DNA of 60,000 nucleotides from Owenia fusiformis (GCA_903813345.2 CAIIXF020000001.1:19799915-19859914); one strand, 5' to 3'; positions 1 through 12,763 are shown, counted from the first letter of the stretch. The notes: generated from the sequence alone by a model not told the origin. Translations and numbers: made by a program.

Positions 1-695
1 GACCAATCAGAGGGCTTCACTTTACAGATCATACGATAATTTCTTTTACTGGAAATATTTTGATTCACATAATGATTGTCAAATACAAAAGGGTAATACA
101 AAAATTGAATGACTAAAACTGATGAATATTCAAGTTTAAGAGAACTTTCTATATACCCGCCATGTTATCTGACTCGATTAACCCACCTGGTGGTGAAACT
201 GGTAACTACCTATACTAACATCTGACTTATTGGATGCACGGTGTACTAATTTGCCACGTTTCTTGTGAATTTTGCAAAAGCCTAGACACTCTTCCATGTA
301 AGGTGTTCAAAACATAGGGGTCATATGAGTCAGTGGAAAAGTATTTGATTTTAAACTGTTCATTGGAACCAGGTGTTTGTTATATGTTCCATTGTTCCAT
401 TGGACAGATTTTACGACATTTTATACTCAAACAAGGTGGTTAAGAAGAGGATGAAATCAGCTCTTTTCAAACAGATTATAAATAATATTTCAAATTTTCA
501 ACATAACAAACTGTTAATTGTTTTAATCATTTTAAATTTTTATATTATATCATTTGTTTACAATCACATATAACAATTAATAAATATGAAAATGATATGA
601 ATTGTGATGCTCTTGTAATTTACGCCGCTGTACAACACCAGGCCATTGGTTGTACCGTTGCGAACAATATGAGCGTTACCACAATAACATCAAAT

Positions 696-1174
696 CCAGA
701 AATCTCCGGTCACTTTCTTTATCAGGAGAGCTGTCAACACATCTGATAAGAAGTGTTCTTAGCAGCTCTAGTGAAACTTGATGCTATGTTGGTCTAATAC
801 AAGATGCAGCCTACTTGTAAATAAAATACGTTATCCATGTACGTAATATATGGTTCAACAAAAAACAGCAACTAAAAAACAACAACTAAATATGAGAAAC
901 TTATGTGGTATATGCCATGTTTATGTGTCTGATCATATAATCTTCAAATTATCAATCAATTTCTTAAGAAATTGGCGAAATTAAGGAAACCAGAAAACAC
1001 ATTTAATGAAAGGGCGGTGTTTATAGGCTGTATGAAATGCCCCTGCATTAACGCTCACATATATGAGTTTTAAACAATAATTTAGTAGACTAAAGTGTTG
1101 ATACGAAATCTCAGTAATAGTACCAGTTAGGAGATAAGGTGATGTCCGATTTAACATTACGATTGCTGGATATG
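696..1174. mobile_element. 479-bp insertion in the gene A 3' flank/UTR
   Basis: Genes B and C keep a continuous 3' block here. In A the block is interrupted, and the insert is flanked by TCAAAT at 690-695 and 1175-1180, which looks like a target-site duplication. The ends carry only a short CCAG/CTGG inverted match, so the class is unknown. Confidence 0.55.
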
Positions 1175-1199
1175 TCAAATAATTTAAATACACTACAGA

Positions 1200-1355
1200 A
1201 TAGAATACTAGCTAGTGTCTCAAAGCTATGACTGCCAGTCATGGTTGGACGGAGCTATTGTCTTTTGTCTATTCGCAGTGCAAATAGTTGGGGTGCAGGA
1301 TCGAAACTTGGCACAGTCCACATTTCAGCAAACTGTCCATATGTTCTCATTTTGT
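1200..1355 (-). other. Conserved 3'UTR of haemoglobin gene A
   Basis: This sequence is nearly identical to 9350-9495 and 20340-20491 and recognisably similar to 29270-29416 in gene D. It includes a short near-palindrome, ACTGCCAGTCATGGTTGG. No canonical AATAAA was pinned down for A. The conserved 3' block continues at about 600-690, beyond the insertion. Confidence 0.6.
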
Positions 1356-4045
1356 TCACTGTAATTGAGCTGTCATTCCTTGGATGATGTCAGTGTAGCA
1401 GTCTGCCCAAGCTTCGTTGTCGTAATTATCAATAGCTGCAGAAAAAATTTCTTCCAGGACTTGTCCAAATTGCTGAAAGATAATTGGATTGCGGAAGGTA
1501 ATAAAATGGCATATGTTTGTATATTTCTTACTTCTATCATGGATACTTTAATTGGTGCGACACCCAAGGGACAAATTCCAGCCAATCAAAACACAGTATT
1601 TCACTAATATGCAAATAAGAGTATTATTCTTTATTCTATTTTCCTAAATAGGTCGCCATAATTGTAAAGCGTTAAATAGAATCAAATAATTGCCTAAGAA
1701 ATAATTAACACCAAACGACGTATGTAGCCTATAGTTTTCATTAATTTTTCTGGATGGATTAACCTGTTAACATTGGAAAGAACTCTTCTAGTATCATGTT
1801 TTGAATTTTGGCTACGAATGTTACTGAAATTGCAGTCATCGTAAAGGCTACCCCACATATTTAATAATTTATAATTTTGTTCTTCATAGTTCAACTTACA
1901 ACGTAAACCTACCTCGAAATATTCGTATTTTAGATTTGGAATATTGGAATGGAAGGCGGCGAGATGTCCCAATTGTGATGAATATACTTCAGGGTCTCCA
2001 AGCTCCGCAATAACATTACCAAGACCTCCCAGAACTCTGGCGCAATGGGCTTGGAATTTAGGTGAATTTGTGTCATCGCTGTCAAACTTCGAGAACAGCG
2101 CTCTTGACTCAGGTGCTAACTTGAACAATCTGAAATAAATATTCAAAATATATGTGCTTTTGACTCGCTTATGCCACGATCGCACCGGGGATCGCACCAC
2201 CCTGAAGGTTTACGCAAAACACCGACCGCCGACCACCGGCTGTCGGTCTTTTACACAAAGATGAAAAGATGCAAAATTAGAAGAAAGTAAAACTAAAAGT
2301 GGGAATCCAATGACTACAGTACCTTTACCCGACCTTTACAAGGTCGTAATTTAAAAATGTATTTATTCATTTCAAATCACGATGAAAAACGTAACATCGT
2401 CGTGGTGTGTATGTCATATTTTTAAGTGATGCCTCTGTTGTTATAAGACCTGGTTAGTCACTTTGGATTATGATGAGAAAACACACGTAACATTGCATTT
2501 AGTTCATTTATATGAAACGCAATAACAAAAACACACTTAAGCCCGGTATACACCAATGGGGCAAAATCCCACTTGCCCCATCGAGTCCCATCTTGCCCCA
2601 TCGAATCCCAATTTGCTCCATCGAATCCCACGAAGTCCTATGGGACCTTGATGACTTTGCCCCATCGTGCCCTATGGAGTCCCATCAAGCCCCATGGAGT
2701 CCCATCAAATCCCACCGTGCCCCATTGGTGTATGCCGGGCTTCACACAACACGTCATGTGATCGAAAATCCCACGATGCCCCATGGAAAGAATGAACATG
2801 TTCATTCTCGATGGGACTCCATGGGACTTCGTGGAATTTTGCCCCATCTTGCCCCATCGAGTCCCATGTGGGACTTCATGGGACCTCATGGGACTCGATG
2901 GGGCAAGATGGGGCAAAATCCCACGGAGTCCCATGGAGTCCCACGGACTTCATGGGGCAAAATCCCAAAAGGTCCCACGAGGTCCCACGCAATGTTAAGT
3001 CTATGGAGGTCCCAACTTGCCCCATTGGTGTATACCGGTCTTTAGCATTGTCGGTGTTCACGTCGTAACGTAATGTTTGATATCTCAGTTGTTAAACGTC
3101 AACTGGTAAAAACTACATTCAATATTACAAAAACGCTTTCTAATGGTGTACTGAAATGGTTAGACTAGTCACTTTTAATCCCGATAAGAAAACGCACTTA
3201 ACATTACATTGTGTTCAGAATTCAGTAGGCTAGCAAATCATTTTTATTTCGAAAATGAACGTTAGATTTCAGTAAAAGATTAGGATAGATTCCCGTAGAA
3301 ACGATAGGTTGGTTAATGGTAGGTCAGGAACCTAAGGCAGGACATTTAAATCGAGAGGAAACGATCATGCCAAATTTGTTTGCTTGCCTTTCGTTGAAAG
3401 GAACAAAATCTGAAAAACGTTGCCTACGATTGACATTCAAAATCGAATTATTAATATTTTAGGCTACAAATATGGTCGGTCTTCAACATGATATGGTCTG
3501 TCCTTTTCTTCAAACCCTGTTTTGAGGTTACCAGTGGAAAACACCGACTGGTCTGTGGTCGGTAGGGTTGGTCTTTTTCGTAAACCCGTGGGTCCATGGG
3601 TGTATGGCGTTGACTTTTATGGATATTAACTAGATATTAACCCCATTGACACTTATATTACCATATGGACTTAATGTATTGTCTGACCCATTTCATGAAA
3701 ACCTGAATGGAATCTTTTAGTCTGTTAATGGACTTTCAAATTGAAAGCCCATGGTCTGTTCTTCAACAGGACTTCAGTATAAATGAAATGTGGGTAGGAG
3801 GAAATTTAGATTTCGATGAATCTGTGTAGTTTTGCCTGTATTTCCAAAAGTTCTGAAGGTGGCGAATCCATTTAATAAACATTGACTTACGATCTAAACG
3901 CCGCTTTACCGACGACAGCCCTATGGTTATTGTACACCTGGTTCCATTGGGTCTGCACCTTGATTCTGTGCAAATCGTCTTTGCAGATCCCTTGTACAAC
4001 TACAGCGCCGACGACGAGGCAGGCAAATATTGCAAGGACCTTCAT
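1356..4045 (-). CDS. Haemoglobin gene A: secreted annelid extracellular globin chain (3 coding exons)
   Basis: Coding exons are 3891-4045, 1913-2129 and 1356-1472, joined in frame with GT-AG introns of 1761 and 440 bp; the product is 162 aa. It is a subunit of a secreted, giant annelid oxygen-carrying haemoglobin. Residues 1-19 form a signal peptide (MKVLAIFACLVVGAVVVQG). Exon 2 carries the heme pocket: distal His80 (in KFQAHC) and proximal His107 (in QLGHLAAFH, aligned to myoglobin F8). Cys21 and Cys149 are the usual intrachain disulfide pair, which leaves Cys81, next to the distal His, as the only other mature cysteine. The start is the ATG ten bases after a splice acceptor; an ATG at 4069 lies inside the upstream intron. 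The exon pattern matches annelid globins (introns near B12 and G7). It is about 94% identical to gene B by eye. Chain type (A2 or B1) was not decided. Confidence 0.93.
2541..3040. mobile_element. Palindromic GC-rich minisatellite element in gene A intron 1
   Basis: The element has inverted ends (CCGGTATACACCAATGGGGC at left, its complement at right, ending at 3040). Between them is a dense minisatellite of short words such as CATGGGACT, TGGGGCAAAATCCCA and GAGTCCCAT in both orientations. A third copy of the end sequence lies internally at about 2718-2745. The flanks read TTAA-like (left cTTAAg, right TTTAG). It is probably a non-autonomous DNA transposon whose interior grew as a minisatellite. 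The GC and word content is unlike everything around it. Six-frame ORFs here are by-products of the repeat. Confidence 0.65.
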
Positions 4046-4369
4046 GGCGATACAACTAAGATAAAACAAAGGATGCCATAAGGTTGTGGCTCTCTAATTT
4101 TGAAACAACTTTCCCAGTTATGATGAGTAGATAGAGTGCACTAATGGTTGAAACAGTACTTCATAAAATGGTACATATGCAGACACATGAAGTCGTCCTC
4201 CTAATTAAAAGATATTCCTTGAAAATGCATCTCTGAATAAATTTTTTCTATGGCCATGGGCACAGCATTATCAAGAGTATATTGATAGGGAGGATATATA
4301 TAATTTTGTATCTCCTTTTCATAAAGGGCAATAAAGATATACATACATACATAATGTCTATATGTTTGT

Positions 4370-5160
4370 TAGATAGCGGCCATCTTGAAAAGTTCTTCTT
4401 GAACAGAGCTCCTTTGACCATAGGTATAAGCATATCAAATTTGAACCAAATCCGTCCACTAGTATTTGAGTTATTAAAGGTTTTGTTTTTTACAAAAAAT
4501 GGCGGCCATTTTGAAATTCAGCTGCCATCTTGAGAAAATCTTATTGAGCAAAGCTCTGTGTCGCTAGGCATGAGCATGTATAATTTGGGCCAAATCCACC
4601 AACTGGTATTTGGGTTATCAAGGATTTCATTTTTTACAACAAATGGTGGCCATTTTTATAAATAGGGCCATCTTAAAAAATTCATTTTGAGCAGAGCTCC
4701 TATTTCTCTAAGCATCAGTATAATAGATTTGAACAAAATCCTGGTATTTGAGTTATAAAAGATCATGTATTTAACGAAAAATGGTGGCCATTTTGAAATT
4801 CAGAGGCCATCATGAAAAATGTCTCCTTAAGCAGTGCTCCTTTGTCTTCGCCATTTCGAAATTCAGCTGAAAATTTTAGCAGAGCTCCTGTGTCCCCAGG
4901 CACCAGCATATATGATTTGAAAACGAAAATCCGTCTACTAATCTAGTATTTGAGTTATCAAAGATTCCGTTTTTGACGAATTTTGAGGCCATTTTGAAAT
5001 TCAGGAGCCATCTTGAAAATGTATTTGTCCCTAGGTATCAGCATTTGAAATTTGATTGCAATCTGTCTACTGGTATATGTGTTATTAAAGATTACGTGTT
5101 TTTGCGAAAAATGGCGTCCACTTTGTTTAGTGGCCAGCTTGAAGATGACCAATTTTAAAA
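4370..5160 (+). repeat. Tandem repeat with AAATGGCGGCCATTTT core, gene A 5'UTR intron
   Basis: There are about five diverged copies with a period of roughly 160-170 bp. Each has a GCCATCTTGAAAA line, an AGCAGAGCTCCT line, a GTATTTGAGTTATCAAAGAT line and an AAAATGGYGGCCATTTTGAA palindromic core. ORFs across it have no recognised product. Confidence 0.75.
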
Positions 5161-5986
5161 ATTCAAATTTATTTTAAGATGTCGGACACTTACATGTAAA
5201 TAACCTGAACAATTGGAGACTCAATTATCAATAAAGGTTTTTTAAATAAGTCTTACTTGAGATAATCCCAATTTGTATTTTTGATTTCAATAATTTTCTC
5301 TGGGCATTAAGATATAGTTAAATTAATGCATTCCTGTAACTAATTGATTAGGAAAGCGAGACAAATGGCCCGAGAACGTATTATTTCTCCAAATATAAAC
5401 CTCCAAAATAGAGAGAACTTTTTACTGTAATGAATATGCGATTTTTTAAGTTGAATATTATAAAAGCATTTTTCTCTGAACCACTTTCATGCATTGATGA
5501 ATTCGTTTCTCGCTTATTTATCAACCAATTTTCTTAATTTATTTTTGAAAAAAAAACACGTGAGAATAAATGTATGCATTGGTGTGAAGTATCGCGTATT
5601 AAAAGATGCGTGTGGCCTCTAATTCGCAATTGTTTGAACAAAAAAGTCTTTCTAACACCACTCTTTGAAACTAAAATAAAGTTTCACATATTTAGATTAC
5701 ATTGTGTAAAACTACTGAACATGTTAATATAAGCGAAAAATGTGGTTTAAACTTTATATGGGGGCTTTAACCATAATTATTTACAAAGCTTCAAACAAAA
5801 CGTTTCATGAGATAATATTATTCAATATTTCATAACAAATTTTCAAAATAACACTCTATATAATTCATGTGCGATAATCTTTAGTGAAGAACTAAAGATG
5901 ACAAATTGTGTACATTCGTAAATCGTCAAAAATTGTTATTGAGCTGAATCAAAAAAATGAAACCCAAAAATTCACCGACTGCTTAC

Positions 5987-6100
5987 CTGTAAGTCGAGTT
6001 CCAACTTCAAACTGTGAAAGTCTGGTGACGGCTTGTGGATCGATCCACGCCTTATATAACCGCCTACTTTCAAAAGCCAATTAAATATTTGGTTAATGTC
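5987..6100 (-). promoter_or_regulatory. Gene A promoter and untranslated first exon
   Basis: TATATAAG (minus strand, 6051-6058) is followed by the 14-bp palindrome GTGGATCGATCCAC (6035-6048) and a short stretch ending in a good donor, CAG|GTAAGC, at 5987/5986. Matching blocks lie upstream of genes B and C. An acceptor sits just before the gene A start codon (TTATCTTAG, about 4057-4065). I infer a 5'UTR exon of about 40 nt (roughly 5987-6025) and a 1.9-kb 5'UTR intron. Upstream, AATTGGCTTTT resembles a CCAAT-type element and is conserved in B and C. Confidence 0.7.
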
Positions 6101-6659
6101 CTGTTCGCTGATGATAACATTTACTCAAAAATGGGCTTCCAATTGAAAATACAAAGCCTAGAACATGCTGGTGTAGGTTTTTTAAGGAAGCAAAATCAAA
6201 CTATTCAAAATGGGAAAAGGAAAAACTCACTTGAAAGCAATTGTTCAACTGATAAACAAAAATTTACGGTCAGATGCCACAAGCGTACGTGTTCGAGAGT
6301 GTACATGTTCGAGTGCAATTAATCCATAAGTCCAGTCCATTGTATAAATGTCAAAGTGATCGCACTGATTATGAAAATGTTGAACTCACCCTTTTCTCTA
6401 ATTGATGTCACATTTAGGGCAAAGGTTTGACTTATTATCTTTAGGCAGAATGATTTATATAGTTAAGACAGTTTGAATATAATGACCTAATATATAAATA
6501 AAATCGTTTATATGGATGGGGTGACTTTTTAATTATATGTTAGTGGGAATTTTAATGGATGTCGAACTTTCAAATATTTTTTTAGTCAGAAACGATAAAC
6601 TAAACATCTTAGGCTTTTTCAGAAATTAATCAATAAGAATTCAATGAACTGTATTGAAT

Positions 6660-7898
6660 GGCCCGTAAGTCCACTGTTTTCTGACTATCGTGTCGTTATA
6701 TCCATGGCCTTTACCACGGGGAGTAAGTCTACAGAATATAAGAGGGGTGGGTTACTTACTCCCCATGGCCGTTACAAAGTTTCTTTTCATGATCTGGAGT
6801 AAAATCTATAATTTAGCTAGTTAAGTTGGGACCTTCACTGGTCATCTCTGAATCTAGATTAAGATTATTTTAATTTAGATACCATATAATACCAATCTTA
6901 TAAGATATACAATATCCCCGTACACTCTACCTTTTCATACTCAGTCAGGGCCTGTTAGTACCATAAACACGGTGCTCTTGTCTTAACAATGGAAATTGTT
7001 CCGGACGTGTTTTTACAAACGATTTAGACGTGTTTTGTAAGAACATGGAATACGACATTCGTTAGAATGGAGCATAAAGGTAAGAATATTCTATATTTTA
7101 CAAACTAACATTACTTGACTTCTACCTAAGATGTTCTTCTTCATATCCACGTAATCTATTTTGGCGATTATTCCATCATACTTCATAGTACTCGCAATTA
7201 TATTACCAAAAATACTAGAAATATGTACTAAATTTGCATATAGTGTTATTTAATTAAGTTTAAACAGACTATCCATTCAACAACGTGGAATAATATTAAC
7301 TACTCTAAAGATGGTGTTCATTTTTTAACTATCTTTATCTTAAAATTGCCATAAATGACTGTAAATGTAGAAAGTGGAGTTAACGATGGAGAAGGGATAT
7401 TTTTGGACACATCTAAATAGTTTAATCCAAAAAAGGTATTCGGTCAATTGCTACTTATTTAAGCTTTTTTAATTTGTGATTTTCGAACATATCGTGGGTA
7501 CTTTCCTTATGAATAGATGTATTTATTGAATACAAAAATATGTGTAACACTGCCAGAATCGCTCATTTTCCGATTTAACAAGGCTATAGCACAAGATTCG
7601 TGCAAATAACGCGTTTGTGGATACCTGAAGTTAGGATATATAATATGGTAAGCAATACTAAATCGTTTGAAAAAACACGTCCAAGACAATCTCCACTGTT
7701 AACACTTGGTCACCGTGATAAAAGAATGTCTGGGAGACAACCAGATTCTTTTCACACATAATCAAGACACTTCGATTTCAACATTTCGACATAACAAACG
7801 GTTGATTATTATATCATTTTTAAGTAGTCTAGCTACAAGACCTCGCCCCCCCCGTCCACAAACCTCCAAACAAGTTGTGTTGATGAAGTACACAAGGG
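6660..7898. other. Spacer between genes A and B
   Basis: Up to about 6950 it still aligns with 16580-17150 upstream of gene B, so the duplicated block reaches this far. An inverted repeat (CATGGCC...GGGGAGTAAG / CTTACTCCCCATGGCC) lies at about 6702-6772. From about 7770 to 7820 it resembles 490-540, the far 3' flank of gene A. No gene was seen. Confidence 0.45.
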
Positions 7899-9124
7899 CA
7901 CGATGCCCATGTCAAGCAGCGTGCCTACTAGGCACGCAGTTTGAAACTCTGACAAACTGCGCGCATATTTCAAAATGTGAGACGGAGAGGACACGACTCC
8001 CAAAAAGAGCCAAAATACGAAAAATACAAGGTTAGTCTCGTTCTAAAGATAGTACCATTCTGTGAAGATGAACTTAATTTACTCATAATACTCAATGTTT
8101 CTCCCGATGTAAACCTATTTATCTCAATATAAGGGTCTTAAGTAACTTCTGTGTTCAAAATTTACAATGTAAAGTTATATCTATGTCTTTTTATCGTCAT
8201 TTGCCGTTTATTCAGCCATTGCGTCTGTGTATGCTAGAATATATAGGATCACTCCATCTGATTAAAGCAGCAAGGTTTGTGTTCAAAACGATAATACGCC
8301 ATAAACGTGATTTAAACATTTTTCTTGTCAAACTGCGTGCCTAATATTTCCAAACTGCTTGCCTATCCAAGCTTGTTTTGTATTATTAGAAAACATAAGC
8401 GCCATACAAGGCACATATGTGTCTAATAGTAGAACCCCATAATTGAAACACTATGAGAGTCCATCCACCAAGATGGTGATCTGAAAATAAAAGTTTTTTT
8501 CGTTCCCAACTTAATTGTCACTTCTATTATACGTTTTGACTTTCAATATGAAAATCTCATAAAATCTGACGATAAAGCAAAATTTCCAAAGCTACATGAA
8601 AAACACCTACACGTGCTTCTGTCGAAATTCCAATGATAATATGTAGTTTTAATAGTGTATGCGCACAGTTTGTAATTTCTGGCTAAAATAGGCGCGCAGT
8701 TTGGGATTTATTTCTTTTTAATCTCCTGATTATCTGTTTTATCTCGAAATATTTTGAATTATACATGATAAATGTGTAAGGAATTAAATATAAAACGAGT
8801 CTAAAGTATTTGTCATTTGTGTTTAAAGTGCTAGATCGATTTACGTATAAATTCCCGTTAAATCAGTGACGAAAATGCCATTAATCTGCTTATGTTTTAA
8901 AACTTAGATTCATTTGCACATAGTTTTTGCTAGTATTTGCAAGATTCGTATATTCGCCACAGAATGAACGCATTGAGCAAGAAAACAATGCAAGATAAAT
9001 GTCTTTAAATTACGTTTCAAAATACAGACTCCAACTTAAATGATGTAATGTTGTAAGGCACGCAGTTTGTGATCGAAACAAACTGCGCGCCTGAGTAGGC
9101 GCGCAGCTTGACATGGGCACCGTG
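7899..9124. mobile_element. CACG-type TIR element 1 (non-autonomous DNA transposon)
   Basis: The terminal inverted repeats are about 65 bp. The left end starts CACGATGCCCATGTCAAGC; the right end, read inward, starts CACGGTGCCCATGTCAAGC. AAGGG flanks both sides (7894-7898 and 9125-9129), a 5-bp target duplication. The ends hold further inverted words of the type GGCACGCAGTTTG / CAAACTGCGCGC, repeated internally near 8330-8360 and 8660-8710. No transposase was seen. It interrupts the 3' flank homologous to genes A and C. Confidence 0.8.
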
Positions 9125-9495
9125 AAGGGGGAGGTCCACAGTCCTGAAGCAAGATTATCAAATAATATGACATCAAATTATATTATTAAATTTTGTCTAT
9201 TACAGTCTTATACAACAATTAGAGATGAATGGTTATGCTCTCTTAATCTGCACTGTACAACACCAGGCCATTGGTTGTACCGCGGAGCAATATGAGCGTT
9301 AATACAATCACATAAAAATAATTTGAATACAACTGCAGAATAGGAAACGAGCTAGTGTCTCAGAGCTATGACTGCCAGTCATGGTTGGACGGAGCTATTG
9401 TCTTTTGTCTATTCGCAGTGCAAATAGTTGGGGTGCAGGATCGAAACTTGGCACAGTCCACATTTCAGCAAACTGTCCATATGTTCTCATTTTGT

Positions 9496-11665
9496 TCACT
9501 GTAATTGAGCTGTCATTCCTTGGATGATGTCAGTGTAGCAGTCTGCCCAAGCTTCGTTGTCGTAATCATCAATAGCTGCAGAAAAAATTTCTTCCAGGAC
9601 TTGTCCAAGTTGCTGAAAATGGAATGCGTTAGGTAATGAAGTGGCTGTTGGATTTGGCCATACTTTGACCTTATGTTTGTCCAGTGTATATATTTCGGAG
9701 ACTTTGATTCTATATTGTACATATTGAATGGCTATTTTTAATTCTTTATTTTTATCTTTGGAATAGACGCAGCCATAGTTGTAAAGCCATTAATTAAATT
9801 TAATAATTGATTAAATAAATAATAACATAACGACATACGTATAGCACATGTTCATGAATCTTTCATTGACAATGATTAAACCTTAGCTGAATGCAACTTT
9901 CGTGGAGGGATCAATGAGATTCTCCGGTGTTAATAATAGGAAAGTACTATCTACTATCTAGTATAATGTTTTGAATTGTAAAACTGTGATTTTACGGAAA
10001 CTACAGTCATCGCAAGGGTTACCCAACATATTTACTATTTCTACAACGTAACTATTCCGCAATTTGATTTCATTTAAACTTAACCTACCTCAAAATATTC
10101 GTATTTTAGATTTGGAATATTGGAATGGAAGGCGGCGAGATGTCCCAATTGTGATGTATATACTTCAGCGTCTCCAAGCTCCGAAATAACATTACCAAGA
10201 CCTCCCAGAACTCTGGCGCAATGAGCTTGGAATTTAGGTGAATTTGTGTCATCGCTGTCGAATTTCGAGAACAGCGCTCTTGAATCAGGTGCTAACTTGA
10301 ACAATCTGAAATAGATATTCAAAATACATATTTACTGACAGAAACATTCCTATTCATCATACAAACACATGGATTCACAAAAACAAGAGCGTCGTAAACC
10401 TGTTACTGTTTTCTTTCAACTCTGCAACTTGAGCGTATGTTCACCACGTTGGATCCACAGTTTATAATGTATGTCTATGTATGGGTGAACATAAAATAAC
10501 ACAGGGCTCCTTTGAGGAGGGGTATCTGGGTCTATCTTCCAGGCTAATTACGTTAATTACGACCGATACGGGATATACCCAAGAGGTATTGCTCACGTTC
10601 ATTGGTGGTAAACAAAATACAAAACAATACATGGTGTAGACTATGGCGATGGCTTTGAAGGATGTTATGTCATGGATAAAGTATGACTTCTGGGTTTTAT
10701 GATAAATAATAGCCGAGGGTAGTTAGGCTAAATCGGGGGCTAAATACTGTTATTTATCTTAAAACCAAGAACGAGTGATTCATCTAACTTATACCCCACA
10801 GACTCTTATGAAAGGTATAGTCCATGATCCAATTTGGAAAATTTAAAATCTTACACCCCAGTCACATTTGTCGTACGGCAGCCGTACGTCGACCGCGGTA
10901 TTTTTTAAAGCGGAGGTCAAATAGGTATGCTGTATATATATATTCTTTAAAATAAAAGTACAGTTCATTCTATTGTGTTGCTACCTATTAAGTTGGGTTT
11001 AAGGACTCTGAAACAGTATTTTGTCTGACCCATTTCATGAGAAACTTAATCCAAAACATTGTATGAGTGCTATGAGTAAGCCTTCTGATCTTCAACATTT
11101 TCGATGTTAAAAAACCTAGTTAAGACATCTTTCAATCTAGCTGTTCTTCAACATTTATTGTGATTACCAGGACTTCAGTATCAATGAAATGTCCCATCGT
11201 CTTGATCGATGCCTGAATGTTGACAATGGGGGAGGGGGTGCTTATTAGTCAATTTTTCCGTATTCCTTAAATCATATAGTTATGGATTTTTGGGGCTTGT
11301 TTTCCCAATGACATTGTGATCTTACATGTGTTTCATGTATTTTAATTTGTAGTTGCTAGTCTTGTCTCTTTTAGCATCTGTGTATCGATGGTCCAATCAG
11401 AGCTCTATTCCCAAAAATCTTCTTTTGAATTTAGATGAATTTATGTAGTTTTGCCAGTATATCAAAAAGTTCTGAAGGTGGCGAGGCCTATTAAATAAAC
11501 ATTTACTTACGATCTAAACGCCGCTTTACCGACGACATCCCTATGGGTATTGTACACCGCGTTCCATTGGGTCTGCACCTTGATTCTGTGCAAATCGTCT
11601 TTGCAGATCCCTTGTACAACTACAGCGCCGACGACGAGGCAGGCAAATATTGCGAGGACTTTCAT
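9496..11665 (-). CDS. Haemoglobin gene B: secreted annelid extracellular globin chain (3 coding exons)
   Basis: Coding exons are 11511-11665, 10089-10305 and 9496-9612, joined in frame (introns 1205 and 476 bp), for 162 aa. The first exon is only 51 codons and is easily missed, but it is fully open. Signal peptide residues 1-19 are identical to gene A. Distal His80 is followed by Cys81; proximal His107; expected disulfide Cys21-Cys149. It differs from gene A at about nine residues, for example Asn40Thr, Ala43Asp and Pro97Ala, with the heme pocket unchanged. Like A it has Gly47 where C and D have Cys. The near-identity, including 3'UTR and promoter, marks a recent tandem duplication. Expression cannot be judged from sequence. 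Confidence 0.93.
10488..10645. repeat. Dispersed repeat copy 1 (gene B intron 1)
   Basis: It matches 58580-58740 in the same orientation. Shared words include ACACAGGGCTCCTT, GGATATACCCAAGAGGTATT and TTCATTGGTGGTAAACAAAA. Both copies lie in introns of minus-strand genes. It is a SINE-like or MITE-like family, class not identified. Confidence 0.65.
10691..10786. repeat. Small inverted repeat (hairpin) in gene B intron 1
   Basis: Arms of about 22 bp (GGGTTTTATGATAAATAATA and its near complement ending TATCTTAAAACCAAG) enclose about 50 bp. This is probably a miniature hairpin element. A perfect palindrome-like CGTACGGCAGCCGTACG follows at about 10873. Confidence 0.45.
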
Positions 11666-11764
11666 GGCGATACAACTAAGATAAAATAAAGAGTGGCATA
11701 AGTAGCTATCCGATTTTGGAATAATAATTTTTATCGCACCCTAAGGTGCTATATTGTAATCAGT

Positions 11765-12380
11765 TTGCCGGGTGGGCGTCCCGAATAATCTTGACTACAG
11801 GTTTCCAGCCAAACCGTTTGAGGGATTCATTTGAAATTCTTAGGGATGTTTCTACCTATGAAAGTTTAGAACTGATTAGTTTTTCGGCATTCTGGGTAAA
11901 TGTTAAGGCGGCCATTTTGGATTTTCCGTCCTAAAATCTTGTCTGTCAAGGCTTGTCTACAGGTTTCCAGCCAAACCGTTTTAGGGATTCATTTGAAATT
12001 CTCAGGGATGTTTCTACCTATGAAAGTTTAGAACTGATTAGTTTTTCGGCATTCTGGGTAAATGTTAAGGCGGCCATTTTGGATTTTCCGTCCTAAAATC
12101 TTGTCTGTCAAGGCTTGTCTACAGGTTTCCAGCCAAACCGTTTGAGGGATTCATTTGAAATTCTCAGGGATGTTTCTACCTATGAAAGTTTAGAACTGAT
12201 TAGTTTTTCGACATTCTGGATAATTGTTAAAACCGTTTGAGGGATTCGTTTGAAATTCTCAGGGATGTTTCTACCTATAAAAGTTTAGAACTGATTAGTT
12301 TTTCGGCATTCTTGGTAAATGTTAAGGCGGCCATTTTGGATTTTTCGTCCTAAAATCGTGTCTGTGAAAGCTTGTTTTAA
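11765..12380 (+). repeat. Tandem repeat with GGCGGCCATTTTGG core, gene B 5'UTR intron
   Basis: There are about four copies of a roughly 172-bp unit. The first three are nearly identical and the last is shortened at its start. The unit reads ACAGGTTTCCAGCCAAACCG, then GATGTTTCTACCTATGAAAG, then AAGGCGGCCATTTTGGATTT. A decayed copy continues near 12590-12700. The monomer is unrelated to the one in gene A apart from the GCCATTTT core. Confidence 0.8.
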
Positions 12381-12763
12381 AAAATAAAAAAGAATTTCCC
12401 ATTGAGAGCAATGTTAAATTAAAACATTTTTTAGAAACAACTAAACGGTCAATCTTTCCAATTTTCACATATTTTGTAATACATCAGTATATCTTTTACC
12501 CGGATTTCTTTTCAGGAAAATCTGAATTGTAGAAAAAAGCTGATACTTTGTGAAGTAATACCTTAAAACGTGTCTCTTGAGGGTTGTTTACAGGTTTCAT
12601 GGATTCATCCTAAAAGTTTCTATGGAAAGTTTAAAACTGATTAGTTTTTAGGCAGTCTGGGTAATTTTTAAGGTGGCCATTTTGAATTTTCCATCCAGTG
12701 TATTCTGTTCAAGGGTGCGATTCTGTTCACCCTGTGGCTTGTTTAAGTTGTGGTGAGTATATT

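Noticed and set aside
1373-1607. Overlapping 70-80 codon frames on both strands
   Set aside because: They cross the gene A last exon in other frames; the real 117-bp exon is set by the acceptor at 1473 and by the C/D family alignment.
2512-3068. Several 60-177 codon frames rich in His, Pro, Ser and Gly
   Set aside because: They are translations of the CCATGGGACT minisatellite in many frames; no single frame is favoured.
7706-8035. 109-codon + strand frame
   Set aside because: It runs from gene B 3' flank into the TIR of element 1 and has no family signature.
7899-9124. Direct assignment to canonical Transib
   Set aside because: Position four of the terminal heptamer is G, not A or T, and no transposase is present; kept only as a hypothesis.
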